Origin: Prorocentrum cordatum
Taxonomy: Eukaryota > Sar > Dinophyceae > Prorocentrales > Prorocentraceae
DNA: 64,000 bases
Direction of reading: 5' to 3'
NCBI GenBank assembly: GCA_963575745.1
Contig: CAUYUJ010000681.1
Span: 510,104 to 574,103 of the forward strand
A program made the translations under genes and the position numbers. The notes under the pieces were generated by a model, which had not been told where the DNA came from, ran no database searches, and worked only from the letters and a program-made list of their open reading frames with translations. Of this stretch, positions 41,946 to 53,627 are shown one piece after another. The first letter of the stretch is position 1. Each line of letters starts with the position of its first letter.

Positions 41946-44400
41946 GGGCCTTCGCCCAAAAACGAGAAAGGCTCCTGAACAGGCTTTGTCTTGGAACTCG
42001 GCTGGCCCCGCGGCGAACTGAGCGGCCGCCGTCGCGGTTAACTACGCGAGCGCCGCCGCGACCGACGCTGCGGCCAAAGCCGGGCCAGCGCCAGGCTCGG
42101 CGCCGCCGACGTGGGCGGACTGGGCGATCGACCGACGCAAACAAACGACGAGGGCGAGGCGAACGCTACGACCCACTGGCCGACAACGACCGAACGACGA
42201 ACGAACGACGGCAAAGACGACCCGACAAACGACAAACGACTGTGAGTATGTACGCATGTGGTACAAACATACAAATATACATGTACTTATAGATACACAT
42301 AGATATATGTGTATAGACATAGCAAGCATGCGCAGAGACATGCAGAGGGAGGGACGGACAACGAGACAAATGCAGAGGGATATTAGTGCAAGAGGAGGAA
42401 AGGCGCGAGCAAGCGAGAGAAGGCTTGAGAGAGATATGCATTTTGCACGAAAAGCATACTCCATGCAATCGATTTCGAAATATCGAAAGCGCATCGCGCA
42501 CGCAGTCTGTACCAGCAGGGCGGACCCCGAAGAATGGCGGCCCACAAAAGAGCCGAAGAGCAACCCAGGGCACCGGCGCCACTCGGGGACAACCACGGCC
42601 AACGAAAATCTAACGCGCGGAACAAGCCAAGGCATGGGAACCCGACTGCTGCAGACTCGGGCCACGAAGCATCCGTCGCACAGAAAAAAACCAGGGCAGT
42701 GAGACCAATAGCAGCAGCAGTGGTCCGACTACCTCCAATGAGCCCCCCTACATCGGTCTCGGACGGCAACTTTCGCGATCGGGGAAGGGGTATGACCGGA
42801 TTTTGTGCAAACTGTCTTTAAGGGCGCAGCCCGCGCGTAATGCCCATCGTTGCGCCCCCGCTTGCGAGCGCGACACTTCCCTCGGTGCCGTCTCGTTTCA
42901 CCTGGCCCCGCACATTGTTCGGTCACCTCCCCCGCGCGCCCACCTGGGCCATCGCGTGCCCCCGCGCACACGAACCACGAAAATACGACTGCCAGGTTGA
43001 GCTAGACTCTCGCGGCTCTCGCGCAACGCAGGCGCGCGTCAACGCGCTCTGAGCAGGCTTGCCAGGGCAGAGAATATCACGAAAGAACCACCGCCTGAAC
43101 GCTGCCTGAAATCCGGACTTCTGATTTTTCATCGCAAGTAGGCGCGTTCGAATTTTACAACAGCCATTTGGGCGCCAACTCTGGGCATTCGAACGCAACA
43201 AATTGTCGGCGCGAGCGCGGCGGTATCCCGCCGACAACCATCTCGCGGATACTCTCGGTCGCGCCTCAGACAACAGGTCCGCAGAAGTTTCGCGGTCGAT
43301 GTCCATGAAAGGCCCTACTGCTCGAATCGAGCAGCGCAAGCATATCGCGCGCCTGATGGCACATGATACGTGGGACTATACGTCCACAGTCCGAACCGCG
43401 ACAATGCACATGCGCGCAGCGAGTAGCCCACGTAGGCCGCGCACCGCACCCTCGACGCAGTAGCGCGCCCCACTTACTCAAAGCTATCGAAATGGCACAA
43501 TAGACGATGCAAATGCGGCGTTGGAATGTCCGCTTCCCCCCCGCGCCTGCCGACCGACGCGCCAGCGAAATCGAACAAAACACGCACTCAATTACAACGT
43601 ACGCAACGACCTCGTTTGCGCCGCGTCTCTTGCCATTATTCTGACCCCTCTTTTCCCTTTGTACGCTCTAGACAACGAGCGCGGCATGCAAGGCCGTGCC
43701 AGGGAAGCTGAATGCACTTGTGCCATCCAGCGAAGCCCAACGGCAAGCGGGACGGAGGCGAGGAGGGCGCCAAGATCGGTCGGCGCCAAGTCGGAAAGCT
43801 GGATCGGAAAGGAAAAGTGCGCGGGACTTGGCTGCGGCGGCACGGTATCGAGATCGGATCGGCTCGGCCGCGCCAGGGTGCACCCATGGCGCTGTGCAGG
43901 CATCGGGCCGCATCGGATCGTCGAACTGCTGGAGTCGAGTCGGATCGGGCTGGTCGAGATCGACACCGAATCGGAGCGGGATGAGCCCTGCGGGGCCCTC
44001 CCACGGCCTCCGGTAGCTCCAGCCTCTGACCATGCCTAGGAGCTGGACTGGCAGGCGCCACGAGCCGCATGCAGAGCCCATTCATTCGAGAGCGCTTCTG
44101 TTTGGGAGTAGCCCCCGAGGCTTCAACGTCGAGCAACCTTGACTAAAATCGGGCTTGGAGGAGACGGGCCCCATATCCTGTAATGCCAAAGCTCACGAAG
44201 CCCAACAGGGAAACTCAACGCCAAGAATACATCGAACAACCCTTTACACTATGCCGCTACGCTGCAGCGGTTTGCGAAGGACCTCAATGCCGAAACGAGT
44301 CTCTGCAGTTCCTTGACAAAAGCAATATCGAGCAAGGCAATCGCGCGCCGTGCGCTTCGCACGCGAGGGCTGCCTCCGGCTAGTACTGATCGGCCTCTTC
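41946..44400. other. Long stretch without a recognised gene
   Basis: Contains a GACGAAC-type low-complexity run (42110-42240) and a short AT-rich part (42265-42325). Open frames on both strands (for example 43592-44136 on the minus strand) lack domains. The reason for calling no gene is weak evidence, not a positive sign of non-coding function. Confidence 0.4.
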
Positions 44401-44770
44401 CGCCTTCTATTCCGGTTACCCTCTTGTCTCCGCTCTTCAACCATGGCCCCCTTCAGTCCAAACATACCCCTCCTTATCATTAACACCCTTTTCCTCCCAT
44501 CCTCATCCTCCTCCCCCCAGCATCATCGACAAACATCCTCGCCGACGTCAGAATCCTTTTCATTCTCAGCCCCAAAATCGAAACCACAATCATCGTCATC
44601 ACCGTCACCATCATCACCACCGTCATCATCATAATCGGCGCCATCGTTGTCATCCACCATTCATTAACCATCATTGTCACCGTCATCATCGTCACCACCA
44701 CCACCACCACCATCATCAACAGCATCATCATCACCACCATCATCACCATCATTATCATAACCATCAACAA
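44400..44770. repeat. CAT/CAC/TCC microsatellite region
   Basis: Degenerate CATCATCAC and CACCACCAC runs, cleanest at 44690-44765. Confidence 0.85.
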
Positions 44771-44782
44771 CAGCATGCTACT

Positions 44783-44925
44783 TTTTGTGTCAACCATTCT
44801 GTGGTGCTGGGTCCTCGTTTTGAAGAGACAGCGCCCCGCTCCGCTTTCTCCTCCTCTGCTCGCACTCCTCTCTCCTCCCCCTCCTCGCTTCTGCCCTCCG
44901 CATGTCAACCATGCTGGCACACCCC
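44783..44925 (-). repeat. Array cap, copy 2 (minus strand)
   Basis: On the minus strand a GGA-rich tract is followed by GGGGCGCTGTCTCTTC and AAAACGAGGACCCA, the same core as at 24965-24994. It stands between the inverted E array and a microsatellite, that is, on the same side of the E array as copy 1 once orientation is taken into account. Confidence 0.8.
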
Positions 44926-46165
44926 TCACACGCTTCGTGGCCCCCCAGGGGTCTCCACCGAAGGTCCACATAGAGCAACCCGCATGCGTCCGCGCCACCA
45001 ATTTTCGGCACACACACACACACACACACCTCACACGGTTCGTGGCCCCGTAGGGAGCTCCACCGAAGGTCCCCGATCCAAGGGAAGGGAGGTCGGCCAT
45101 CAACTTCGCATGATGGGTCCTGCGCTGCCTCATGCACTCCCGTCAACTCTTCGCACGCGCGCGGGTCTCACGAACTCCTCATCGCCATTTCCACCTCAAA
45201 AGGAAAACCTGTCGTCGTGCGAAAGTAGGGAGCTCCACCGAAGGTCCCCGTGGCGCAGCCCGCATGCGTTCGCGCCACCCATTTCGGCGCACCCCTCACA
45301 AGCTTCGTGGCCCCATAGAGAGCTCCGCCGAAGGTCCCCGTGGCCCAGCCCGCATGCGTCCGCGCCACCCATGTCGGCACACCCCTCACACGCTTCGTGG
45401 CCCCATAGGAAGCTCCACCGAAGGTCCCCGTGGCGCACCCCGCACGCGTCTGCGCCATCCATGTCACACGCTTCGTGACCCCAGATGGGGGCTCCACCAA
45501 AGGTTCCTGTGGCGCAGCCTGCATGCGTTCGTGCCATCCATTTCGGCACACCTCTCACACCCGTGGCGCAGCCCGCATGCGTCCGCCCTAGTCATGTCGG
45601 CACACGCCTCACACGCTTCGTGGCCTCATACGGAGCTCCACCGAAGGTCCCTGTGGCGCAGCCCGCATGCGTCCGCGCCACCCATTTCGGCACACCTCTC
45701 ACACGCTTCGTGGCCGCATAAATGGGCTCCACCGAAGGTCCACGTGGCGCAGCCCGCATGCGTCCGCGCCACCCACTTCGGCACACGCCTCACACGTTTC
45801 GTGGCCGCACATGGAATGGCGCAGCCCGCATGCGTCCGCGCCACCCATTTCGGCACACCCCTCACACGCTTCGTGGCCTCATAAGGGGGCTCCACCGGAG
45901 GTTCCCGTGGCGCAGCCCGCATGCGTCCGCGCCACCCATTTCGGCACACCCCTGGAAGGTTTCGTGGCCCCATAGGGAGCTCCCCCGAAGGTCCCCGTGG
46001 AGCAACCCGCATGCGCCCGCCCCGCCCATTTCGGCACACCTCTCACACGCTTCGTGGCCCCATAAGGGGGCTCCACCGGAGGTTCCCGTGGCGCAGCCCG
46101 CCTGCGTCCGCGCCCCCCTTGTCGGCACACCCCTCAAACGCTTCGTAGCCCCATAGGGAGCTCCG
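44926..46165 (-). repeat. E array, inverted, 90-bp period
   Basis: Plus-strand unit: ACGCTTCGTGGCCCCATAGG, GAGCTCCACCGAAGGTCCCC, GTGGCGCAGCCCGCATGCGT, CCGCGCCACCCATTTCGGCA, CACCCCTCAC. The first half is the exact reverse complement of the 77-bp E unit; the second half differs and makes the unit 13 bp longer. Some units are shortened (about 45555, 45810). Confidence 0.95.
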
Positions 46166-47999
46166 CAAGAGATGATATCCACAACTGCGGTACCCACGAC
46201 TGCATATGGTTGGGTCCTTCGCCAGCTAATGTTTCAGATTCGCCTCATCATTATTACTATCATTATTCATATGATTATTTACTATGTTTATTATGATTTT
46301 TCTTGGCGGAAATGCTGTCAGTGTTCCTTGTGCCCGTTCGTTGCGTACCCATGACGATCGTATCGAATCGAGGCTCGATGACCCAGCGAGCCGCCCGACC
46401 TTGGGAGAACGTTTCGGCACGCGGGCTGCCATGCCCCGCCCGCGCGGCGCAGGCGCCGTCGTCGAGGCCGAAGGGCTCGGTCTGCGGCGTCGCCGCCTGG
46501 TCGCTCTCCCCGGAGGGGGGGGGGGGCGGCGGAGCAGGCAGGCACTGTCACGGTCGGGAACTTCTGCGCAGCGTGTCGTGGCGGCGGCCCCAGCGACGCG
46601 CCGTGCCCTGCGAGCGGATAGCATGTCGCTCCGCTCCGCGGGGCGGGAGGCTCGTAACGGCTCGGGACGTGGACGCTTGAGGACCAGAACGTGGATAGCG
46701 TGCCGCGCCGGACCGTGGTGGAGCAGAGCTGCAACGTGAGACCCAATGTGCGTCGGCTTCACGTTGGATGTACGTCGGGCTCACGTCGGATTGCGTCGGA
46801 CTTCCCGTCGGAACATCGCGGCGCGAACGTCGTCCAGGATCTGACGGGGCACACGTGCGGACTAGATATCATCACCATTGCGCGCCGCGCGAGGCCTCCA
46901 AGATTTTCCTCACAGGCACTGACGTGGAGAGGAGCGCAGGAAGCGGCCGAGGCGTACGAAAAGCAGAGACCCATGTATACCCCTCGCAGAGGGTAGACGC
47001 GTGAAGTAGGAAGGCGTCGGGAGTAGGCTGGGGTTCTGCCCGCCCCGCTGAAAGGGAAACCGTTCGACCCCTGAAACAGGAGGGTGCCTAACGTGGATTG
47101 GAACCGGGGGACCCAAAAATGCCGACGTTCCTTCCGCAAACGATGGGTACATCACCACCACCACCACCACCATGCCTGGCCAGGCCCTGGCGCCGCTGTG
47201 TGCAGGCGCCCTCTTGGCAGTGGGCTCTGAGAGTCTACACATCCCCCGCTCCCGACCGTAGTCCAGGGCGGCTCCCACCACAGGTCCTGCCCAGCTTGGC
47301 CGTGGCCCTCTCCCCCGTGGTCCAGGGCCCCTTCTCCAGTCCAGGTCCTTTCCCCTCCCTACCTTGCCCCCGACCTCGCATCATCGTTTTGTCGACGACG
47401 TCGCCCGTCCTCGCCTCCCACCTCATCTCGTGGCCGTGGCCGTGGCCCTGTCCGCCTTGGTCCAAGGCCCCTCTCCTCTGGGCACCCACCCCCGCTTGGC
47501 CGTGGCCCGCTGCCCCATGGTCCAGCTCCCGCCCCACCCCCTTCGTGGTCCAGGGGGCCCTTCCCCCAGGGTCCCGGCCAGGGCGCGGCTGTCTCTGCTG
47601 TCTCTGCTTTGGTTATCTTGGCACGGCTGTGCCCCAGAGCTGAGAGCTCAATCTGCTCGCCGTCGCTCGCTCGTCGCCTTCTGGGGCCCTCCCTGGCCCT
47701 GTCTCCCCACGGTGGACCCAAGAGAGCCAAGATAAACCAAAAAATCCCCCCCTCTCCGCACCCTGCTTCTCCTGGCCCTCGCCCTCCCTCGTGCAAGAGC
47801 TTTAGCGTGTGTGCCTCTTGTTTGGGGGGGGGAAGGGCTGGGGCCCCTAGTGACATCAAGAGGCCTCCAGAGGGTTCCAGGGACTCCAGGAGACCCCTGA
47901 CAACTCTGGGAGACTCCCTTGGGCCTCCGGAGAGGGGCGATTGGAATGAGGGAGAAACGTTTCGGTGGACCGCAGGAGCACCGGAAACTTTGGGAGGAA
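46166..47999. other. Sequence without a recognised gene
   Basis: An AT-rich patch (46230-46310) is followed by GC-rich sequence; CGTCGG-type words recur at 46745-46820. At 47240-47560 GGCCGTGGCCC and TGGTCCAGGGCCCC words repeat loosely. Frames on both strands are low-complexity. A stretch at 46879-46910 is shared, inverted, with 29795-29830. Confidence 0.4.
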
Positions 48000-48004
48000 A
48001 GAGG

Positions 48005-48112
48005 TTTACGAGGAGGAGAAGAGGGAGGAGGAGGAGGAGGAGGAGGAGGAGGAGGAGGAGGAGGACGAGGAGGAGGAGGAGGAGGAGGGGAGGAGGAGGA
48101 GGAGGAGGAAGC
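48005..48112. repeat. (GGA)n microsatellite
   Basis: Long plus-strand GGA/GAGGAC run; poly-Glu, Gly and Arg frames are products of it. Confidence 0.95.
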
Positions 48113-48435
48113 TACGCCTTTCTTTTATGAGGGGCAAAGATTGGCAGCACAGTTTTGGTTTTGGACTCCGCCTAGGATCATCCGAAAACGCACCTTTAGG
48201 ACGCAAGATTGGCAGCATATCCGCCGGCCCCCTTGTGGGGCCACCAAGCTGTAGGCCGGGAATTCGCAGTTTCCTGTACCAGTTGCAGCTTCCAGTTTCC
48301 GCTGTTACAATTGTGCTTATTGCTGCTTACTGTTCCTAGTTGACTTGTTGCTGCTTACTGTTCCTTGTTGATGGACCGCCCCAAACGGGCATCTTTACCA
48401 CGGAGAAATCGTATTGTCTGAGTTCCTGGGGTATG
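48113..48435. other. Short direct repeats, no gene seen
   Basis: AAGATTGGCAGCA occurs at about 48138 and 48208. TGCTGCTTACTGTTCC occurs at about 48320 and 48350. Confidence 0.5.
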
Positions 48436-48520
48436 TAAAAATTGGCACCCCTCACGCAGATCGGCGGGGTCAGGGTCCAAAATTACCCTGCGACGTACCC
48501 AACCCACGCGCATCAAATGG
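48436..48520 (+). repeat. Lone H-family monomer with exit sequence
   Basis: TTGGCACCCCTCACGCAGAT, CGGCGGGGTCAGGGTCC, then ATTACCCTG and CGACGTACCCAACCC. The last two lines also end the H array at 51430-51465, so monomer and exit travel together. Confidence 0.8.
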
Positions 48521-48820
48521 CAAGAGGAGTATGCCAACATTAGCAGGAACAACGACAGTGTAGACGCGGCGATTTGCTGTGCAAGCTACATGGGATGCGC
48601 ATGCGTTGCACGATTCACAGGACGACGATCGAAAGAACGAGGCTTGAGGCCCCAGGATCGAAGAAGAACGGGTACGGGAACGAGGGGTAGGAGAGGGATG
48701 GAATGGAGGGCGGGGGGGGCGAAAGGCCATCGCGGAAGCAGCAGCATGCATGGAGAAGGTGAGGCGGGGAATAGGACGACGATGAAAGTGGCGGGAGGAG
48801 ACAGAAGACTGCCGCGTTTT

Positions 48821-49571
48821 TCAAGCGCGAGCTAAACCCGCAGCGCTGCCTGCGCCATGTCGTCGCAGAGTTCCACATGATAAAACTTGTTTAGAGTGCA
48901 AGGAACGAGCGAGGCGTAGCTCGCCCGCTAGCTTCTCCGCCTCCTTCCCGCACATTTCAGCGCGGGAGCTGAACGCTCGCAGGCGCGCCGCCAGGTCTGC
49001 GGGCGGCCCGCGGGAAAGAAACTCAAGGCCGGGGTCGCGTATCATCAATCGGTTGTCCATCGTCCAAAGTTGCACTGGCGACGTACTGGTTGAACGCGGA
49101 GCGAGCAGCATCACGCGCGTGCCTGAACGCCACGCAGGTACAGTGCACGCGCGATTGGGACTTCAGGTCGATCACGCGCGTCTCCACCAGGCTTGGCAAC
49201 ACCACGCGACTGAGGATCTCACTGCGGTCTGCCATGCTGCTGTCCGCGAATGCAATGCGCTGCCTGCAAGTAAGGCGGCGGCGTCCACTTGTCTCAGAAG
49301 ATGTTCCCGCGGGCCCGAAGGGCGACCGCCAGCTCGAGCCGCGGCGCCGGCAGGCCAGATAAGGATCATGCAACAGCAAAGACGATGACAGAGCAACGAG
49401 GTATCGGCGAGTGCATGACCGGCCTCCGTTTCCTGCACTTCTTTCCTGTAGTTCCCCTAGCTCATCGAGCTCAGCAGATGTTTCTGCGGGTCCGAAGGAC
49501 GACCGCCAGCTCGAGTCGCAGCGCCGACGAGCTGCATCCACATCAGGCAACACCCCAGGAGACACTGGCAC
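48821..49571 (-). CDS. Possible coding region, two frames
   Basis: Minus-strand stretches with protein-like make-up: FADSSMADRSEILSRVVLPS, LVETRVIDLKSQSRVHCTC and FRHARDAARSAFNQYVA at about 49265-49075, then in another frame MDNRLMIRDPGLEFL and AEMCGKEAEKLAGELRLARS to 48821. A short intron or frameshift near 49070 would join them. Upstream, GAAGGRCGACCGCCAGCTCG occurs twice (49318 and 49495), a local duplication. No domain recognised. Confidence 0.3.
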
Positions 49572-49694
49572 ACAACGATTTGACGTCAGTCAGTGCCAGA
49601 CCACTCCATGTCTAGTTCCTCGCACACATACAGTCGATCGCAGATGCGGGATAATCGAAGTAGAATGACGGGTCCAATCTGCGTCCGCGTAGGA

Positions 49695-51090
49695 CGTCAC
49701 TATGCTGGACCCCGCAGCAGGTCTCGAAAGTGGCGACAGTTTCATGGGCCCCACAGCAGCCTTCGAAAGTGGCGACAGTTTCACAGATCGTAGCCCCCCA
49801 GCGCTGGCGAGGTCTAATCTGAATCCCCGTAGGACGTCACTCCGCTGGCCCCCCAGCAGCCCTCGAAAGTGGCGACAGTTTCACAGATCGCAACCCCCCA
49901 GGGATGGCGAGGTCTAATCTGAATTCCCGTAGGGCGTCACTCCGCTGGGCCCCCCACGCAGCCTTCGAAAGTGGCGACAGTTTCACAGATCGCAGCCCCC
50001 CCGGGATGGCGAGGTCTAATCTGAATCCCCGTAGGGCGTCACTCCGCTGGGCCCCCCAGCAGCCCTCGAAAGTGGCGACAGTTTCACAGATCGCAGCCCC
50101 CCAGGAATGGCGAGGTCTAATCTGAATCCCCGTAGGGCGTCACTCCGCTGGGCCCCCCAGCAGGTCTCGAAAGTGGCGACAGTTTCACAGATCGCAGCCC
50201 CCCAGGGATGGCAGTCACGCTGGGCCCCCCAGCAGGCCTCGAAAGTGGCGACAGTTTCACAGATCGCAGCCCCCCAGGGATGGCGAGGTCTAATCTGAAT
50301 CCCCGTAGGGCGTCACTCCGCTGGGCCCCCCAGCAGCCTCGAAAGTGGCGACAGTTTCACAGATCGCAGCCCCCCAGGGATGGCGAGGTCTAATCTGAAT
50401 CCCCGTAGGGCGTCACTCCGCTGGGCCCCCCAGCAGGCCTCGAAAGTGGCGACAGTTTCACAGATCGCAGCCCCCCAGGGATGGCGAGGTCTAATCTGAA
50501 TCCCCGTAGGGCGTCACTCCGCTGGGCCCCCCAGCAGGCCTCGAAAGTGGCGACAGTTTCACAGATCGCAGCCCCCCAGGGATGGCGAGGTCTAATCTGA
50601 GTCCCCGTAGGGCGTCACTCCGCTGGCCACCCCAGCAGCCCTCGAAAGTGGCGACAGTTTCACAGATCGCAGCCCCCCAGGGATGGCGAGGTCTAATCTG
50701 AATCCCCGTAGGGCGTCACTCCGCTGGGCCCCCCCAGCAGCCCTCGAAAGTGGCGACAGTTTCACAGATCGCAGCCCCCCAGGGATGGCGAGGTCTAATC
50801 TGAGTCCCCGTAGGGCGTCACTCCACTGGCCACCCCAGCAGCCCTCGAAAGTGGCGACAGTTTCGCAGATCGCAGCCCCCCAGGGATGGCGAGGTCTAAT
50901 CTGAGTCCCCGTAGGGCGTCACTCCGCTGGCCACCCCAGCAGTCCTGGAACGTGGCAACAGTTTCACAGATCGCAGCCCCCCAGGGATGGCGAGGTCTAA
51001 TCTGAGTCCCCGTGGGGCGCCACTCCGCTGGCCACCCCATCAGCCCTCGAAAGTGACGACAGTCTCGCAGATCGCCGCCCCCCAGGGATG
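49695..51090 (+). repeat. G array 1: 101-bp tandem repeat, about 14 units
   Basis: Unit: GCAGCCCCCCAGGGATGGCG, AGGTCTAATCTGAATCCCCG, TAGGGCGTCACTCCGCTGGG, CCCCCCAGCAGGCCTCGAAA, GTGGCGACAGTTTCACAGATC. The period is 101 bp. Late units use GAGTCCCC and CTGGCCACCCC, so the array has sub-types. Confidence 0.97.
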
Positions 51091-51222
51091 GCGAGGGGCA
51101 AGCTAGGTAAAAGGCAAGCGAGACGAAGAGGGGAGAGAGGAGGCGGGAGGAGGCGGGAGGAAGGTGGAGACCACAGTGCTCTATTCAAAACGAGTACCCA
51201 TCGCAGGAGGGTTGGGACAAAC
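51091..51222 (+). repeat. Array cap, copy 3
   Basis: After the last G unit: AGAGAGGAGGCGGGAGGAGG purine tract, then AGTGCTCTATTCAAAACGAG, TACCCATCGC and GGAGGGTTGGGACAAA. Same core and same place (end of array) as copy 1. Confidence 0.85.
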
Positions 51223-51480
51223 AGGGGATTTGCCGCATTTCTGAGATTCGGTGGCACCCCTCACGCAGATCGGCGGGGTCAGAGTCAACACAAAAACTAA
51301 TGAGATTTGCCACATTTCTGACATTCGGTGCCACCCCTCACGCAGATCGGCGGGGTCAGGGTCCAGAAACACAAGGGATTTGCCACATTTCTGACATTCG
51401 GTGGCACCCCTCACGCAGATCGGCGGGGTCAGGGTACAATTACCCTGGCGACGTACCCAACCCCTGCGCAAAAGCGGGGC
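51223..51480 (+). repeat. H array 1: 73-bp repeat, 3 units, with exit sequence
   Basis: Unit: GATTTGCCACATTTCTGACA, TTCGGTGGCACCCCTCACGC, AGATCGGCGGGGTCAGGGTC, CAAAAACACAAGG. The last unit passes into CAATTACCCTGGCGACGTAC and CCAACCCCTGCGC, as at 48480. Confidence 0.95.
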
Positions 51481-51650
51481 GCAAATAGTTTAGGATACTT
51501 TATAAGGGGGCGATGACGGAGCGAGGGTTACATATGTCTGCAGACGGAATTCGGGAGACTCGCAGGACACTGGCTACAGGAAAAGGGCTTGATAAAGCTG
51601 ATGATTTACAATTCCTGAGCACTCCTAGCCACTTCGAAAACGGGGATCAC
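51481..51650. other. Unique spacer between the two G blocks
   Basis: Lower-GC sequence with no repeat or gene recognised. Confidence 0.4.
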
Positions 51651-52917
51651 AGCAGGCCTCGAAAGTGGCGACAGGTTCACAGATCGCAGCCCCGCAGGGA
51701 TGGCGAGGTCTCATTTGAATCTGCCCGTGGCCCTCACTGTGCTGGGCCCCCCAGCAGGCCTCGAAAATGGCGGCAGTTTCGCAGATCGCAGCCCCCCAGG
51801 GATGGCGAGGTCTAATTTGAATCCGCGCGTGGCCCTCACTGTGCTGGGCCCCCCAGCAGGCCTCGAAAATGGCGACAGTTTCGCAGATCGCAGCCCCCCA
51901 GGGATGGCGAGGTCTAATTTGAATCTGCGCGTGGCCCTCACTGTGCTGGGCCCCCCAGCAGGCCTCGAAAATGGCGACAGTTTCGCAGATCGCAGCCCCC
52001 CAGGGATGGCGAGGTCTAATTTGAATCCGCGCGTGGCCCTCACTGTGCTGGGCCCCCCAGCAGGCCTCGAAAGTGGCGACAGTTTCACAGATCGCAGCCC
52101 CCCAGGGATGGCGAGGTCTAATTTGAATCTGCCGTGGCCCTCACTGTGCTGGGCCCCCCAGCAGGCCTCGAAAATGGCGACAGTTTCGCAGATCGCAGCC
52201 CCCCAGGGATGGCGAGGTCTAATTTGAATCCGCCGTGGCCCTCACTGTGCTGGGCCCCCCAGCAGGCCTCGAAAATGGCGACAGTTTCGCAGATCGCAGC
52301 CCCCCAGGGATGGCGAGGTCTAATTTGAATCCGCGCGTGGCCCTCACTGTGCTGGGCCCCCCAGCAGGCCTCGAAAATGGCGACAGTTTCGCAGATCGCA
52401 GCCCCCCAGGGATGGCGAGGTCTAATTTGAATCGCGCGTGGCCCTCACTGTGCTGGGCCCCCCAGCAGGCCTCGAAAATGGCGACAGTTTCGCAGATCGC
52501 AGCCCCCCAGGGATGGCGAGGTCTAATTTGAATCCGCGCGTGGCCCTCACTGTGCTGGGCCCCCAGCAGGCCTCGAAAATGGCGACAGTTTCGCAGATCG
52601 CAGCCCCCCAGGGATGGCGAGGTCTAATTTGAATCCGCGCGTGGCCCTCACTGTGCTGGGCCCCCCAGCAGGCCTCGAAAATGGCGACAGTTTCGCAGAT
52701 CGCAGCCCCCCAGGGATGGCGAGGTCTAATTTGAATCCGCGCGTGGCCCTCACTGTGCTGGGCCCCCCAGCAAGCCTCGAAAATGGCGACAGTTTCACAG
52801 ATCGCACCCCCCCAGGGATGGCGAGGTCTAATTTGGATCCGCCCGTGGCCCTCACTGTGCTGGGCCCCCCAGCAGGCCTCGAAAATTGCGACAGTTTCAC
52901 AGATCGCAGCCCCCCGC
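51651..52917 (+). repeat. G array 2: 102-bp tandem repeat, about 12.5 units
   Basis: Same family as 49695-51090, but the middle reads AATTTGAATCCGCGCGTGGC, CCTCACTGTGCTGGG and the tail AAAATGGCGACAGTTTCGC. Units within this array are closer to each other than to array 1. Two units lack one or two bases in CGCGCG, which shifts the frames seen in it. Confidence 0.97.
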
Positions 52918-53030
52918 GGGCAAGACAGGAAGAGGCGGAAGGGGAAAAGGAGGAAGGGAGGGAGGAGGGACGCGACCACACTGCTCTATTCAAAACGAAT
53001 ACCCAACCAAGGAGGGTTGGGAAAAACATA
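52918..53030 (+). repeat. Array cap, copy 4
   Basis: Purine tract with GGAAGGGGAAAAGGAGGAAG, then CACTGCTCTATTCAAAACGA, ATACCCAACCAAGG and AGGGTTGGGAAAAA. CCCAACC and GGTTGGG form a clean stem around AAGGAG. Confidence 0.85.
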
Positions 53031-53315
53031 AGGGACTTGCCACATTTCTGACATTCGGTGGCACCCCTCATGCAGATCGGCGGGGTCATGATCCAAAAAC
53101 ACAAGGGATTTGCTACATTTCTGATATTCGGTGGCACCCCTCACGCAGATCGGCAGGGTCAGGGTCCAAAAACACATGGGATTTGCCATTCTTTTTTGAA
53201 ATTCGGCGGCACCGCTCACGCAGATCGGAGGGGTCAGGGTCCAAAAACACAGAAGATTTGCCACATGTCTGAAATCTGGCGGCACCCTTCATGCAGATCC
53301 GTAGGGTCAGACTCG
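53031..53315 (+). repeat. H array 2: 73-bp repeat, about 4 units
   Basis: Same unit as at 51223-51480 with more changes (CTTCATGCAGATCCGTAGGG in the last). It follows cap copy 4 in the same order as cap copy 3. Confidence 0.95.
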
Positions 53316-53627
53316 CAATCTCCATTCGTCTTGCCAATTACCCATCGTCTTCGCATGAAGTTCCGACGCTGCTTCGCGGTGAAGCCAAAGCCTCATGACT
53401 TCGCTCTTCCATGGCCCATTTTCCGACAGAGGGGGCCGGCGGCAAGGGGCGAAGCCCTTACGGATAACGCAAGGAAAGGTCATCGCTTATTACTGGTCAC
53501 TGTCACGACTTCCGACCACGAGCCATAAAACATTCACATGGGTTGGGCCGCCTCAGAAGAGGCAGGTGCGAGAACAACAAATAAGGCAAGGAAGGGTCAT
53601 CTCCTATTCCCGGTGACTCTCCTGACC
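53316..53627. other. Unique, lower-GC sequence
   Basis: No repeat recognised. It lies 3' of the cysteine-rich frame on the minus strand and could hold its 3' part. Confidence 0.35.

Noticed and set aside
47098-47860. Pro-rich plus frame and minus frame of similar length
   Set aside because: Overlap loose GGCCGTGGCCC-type repeats; composition explains both.
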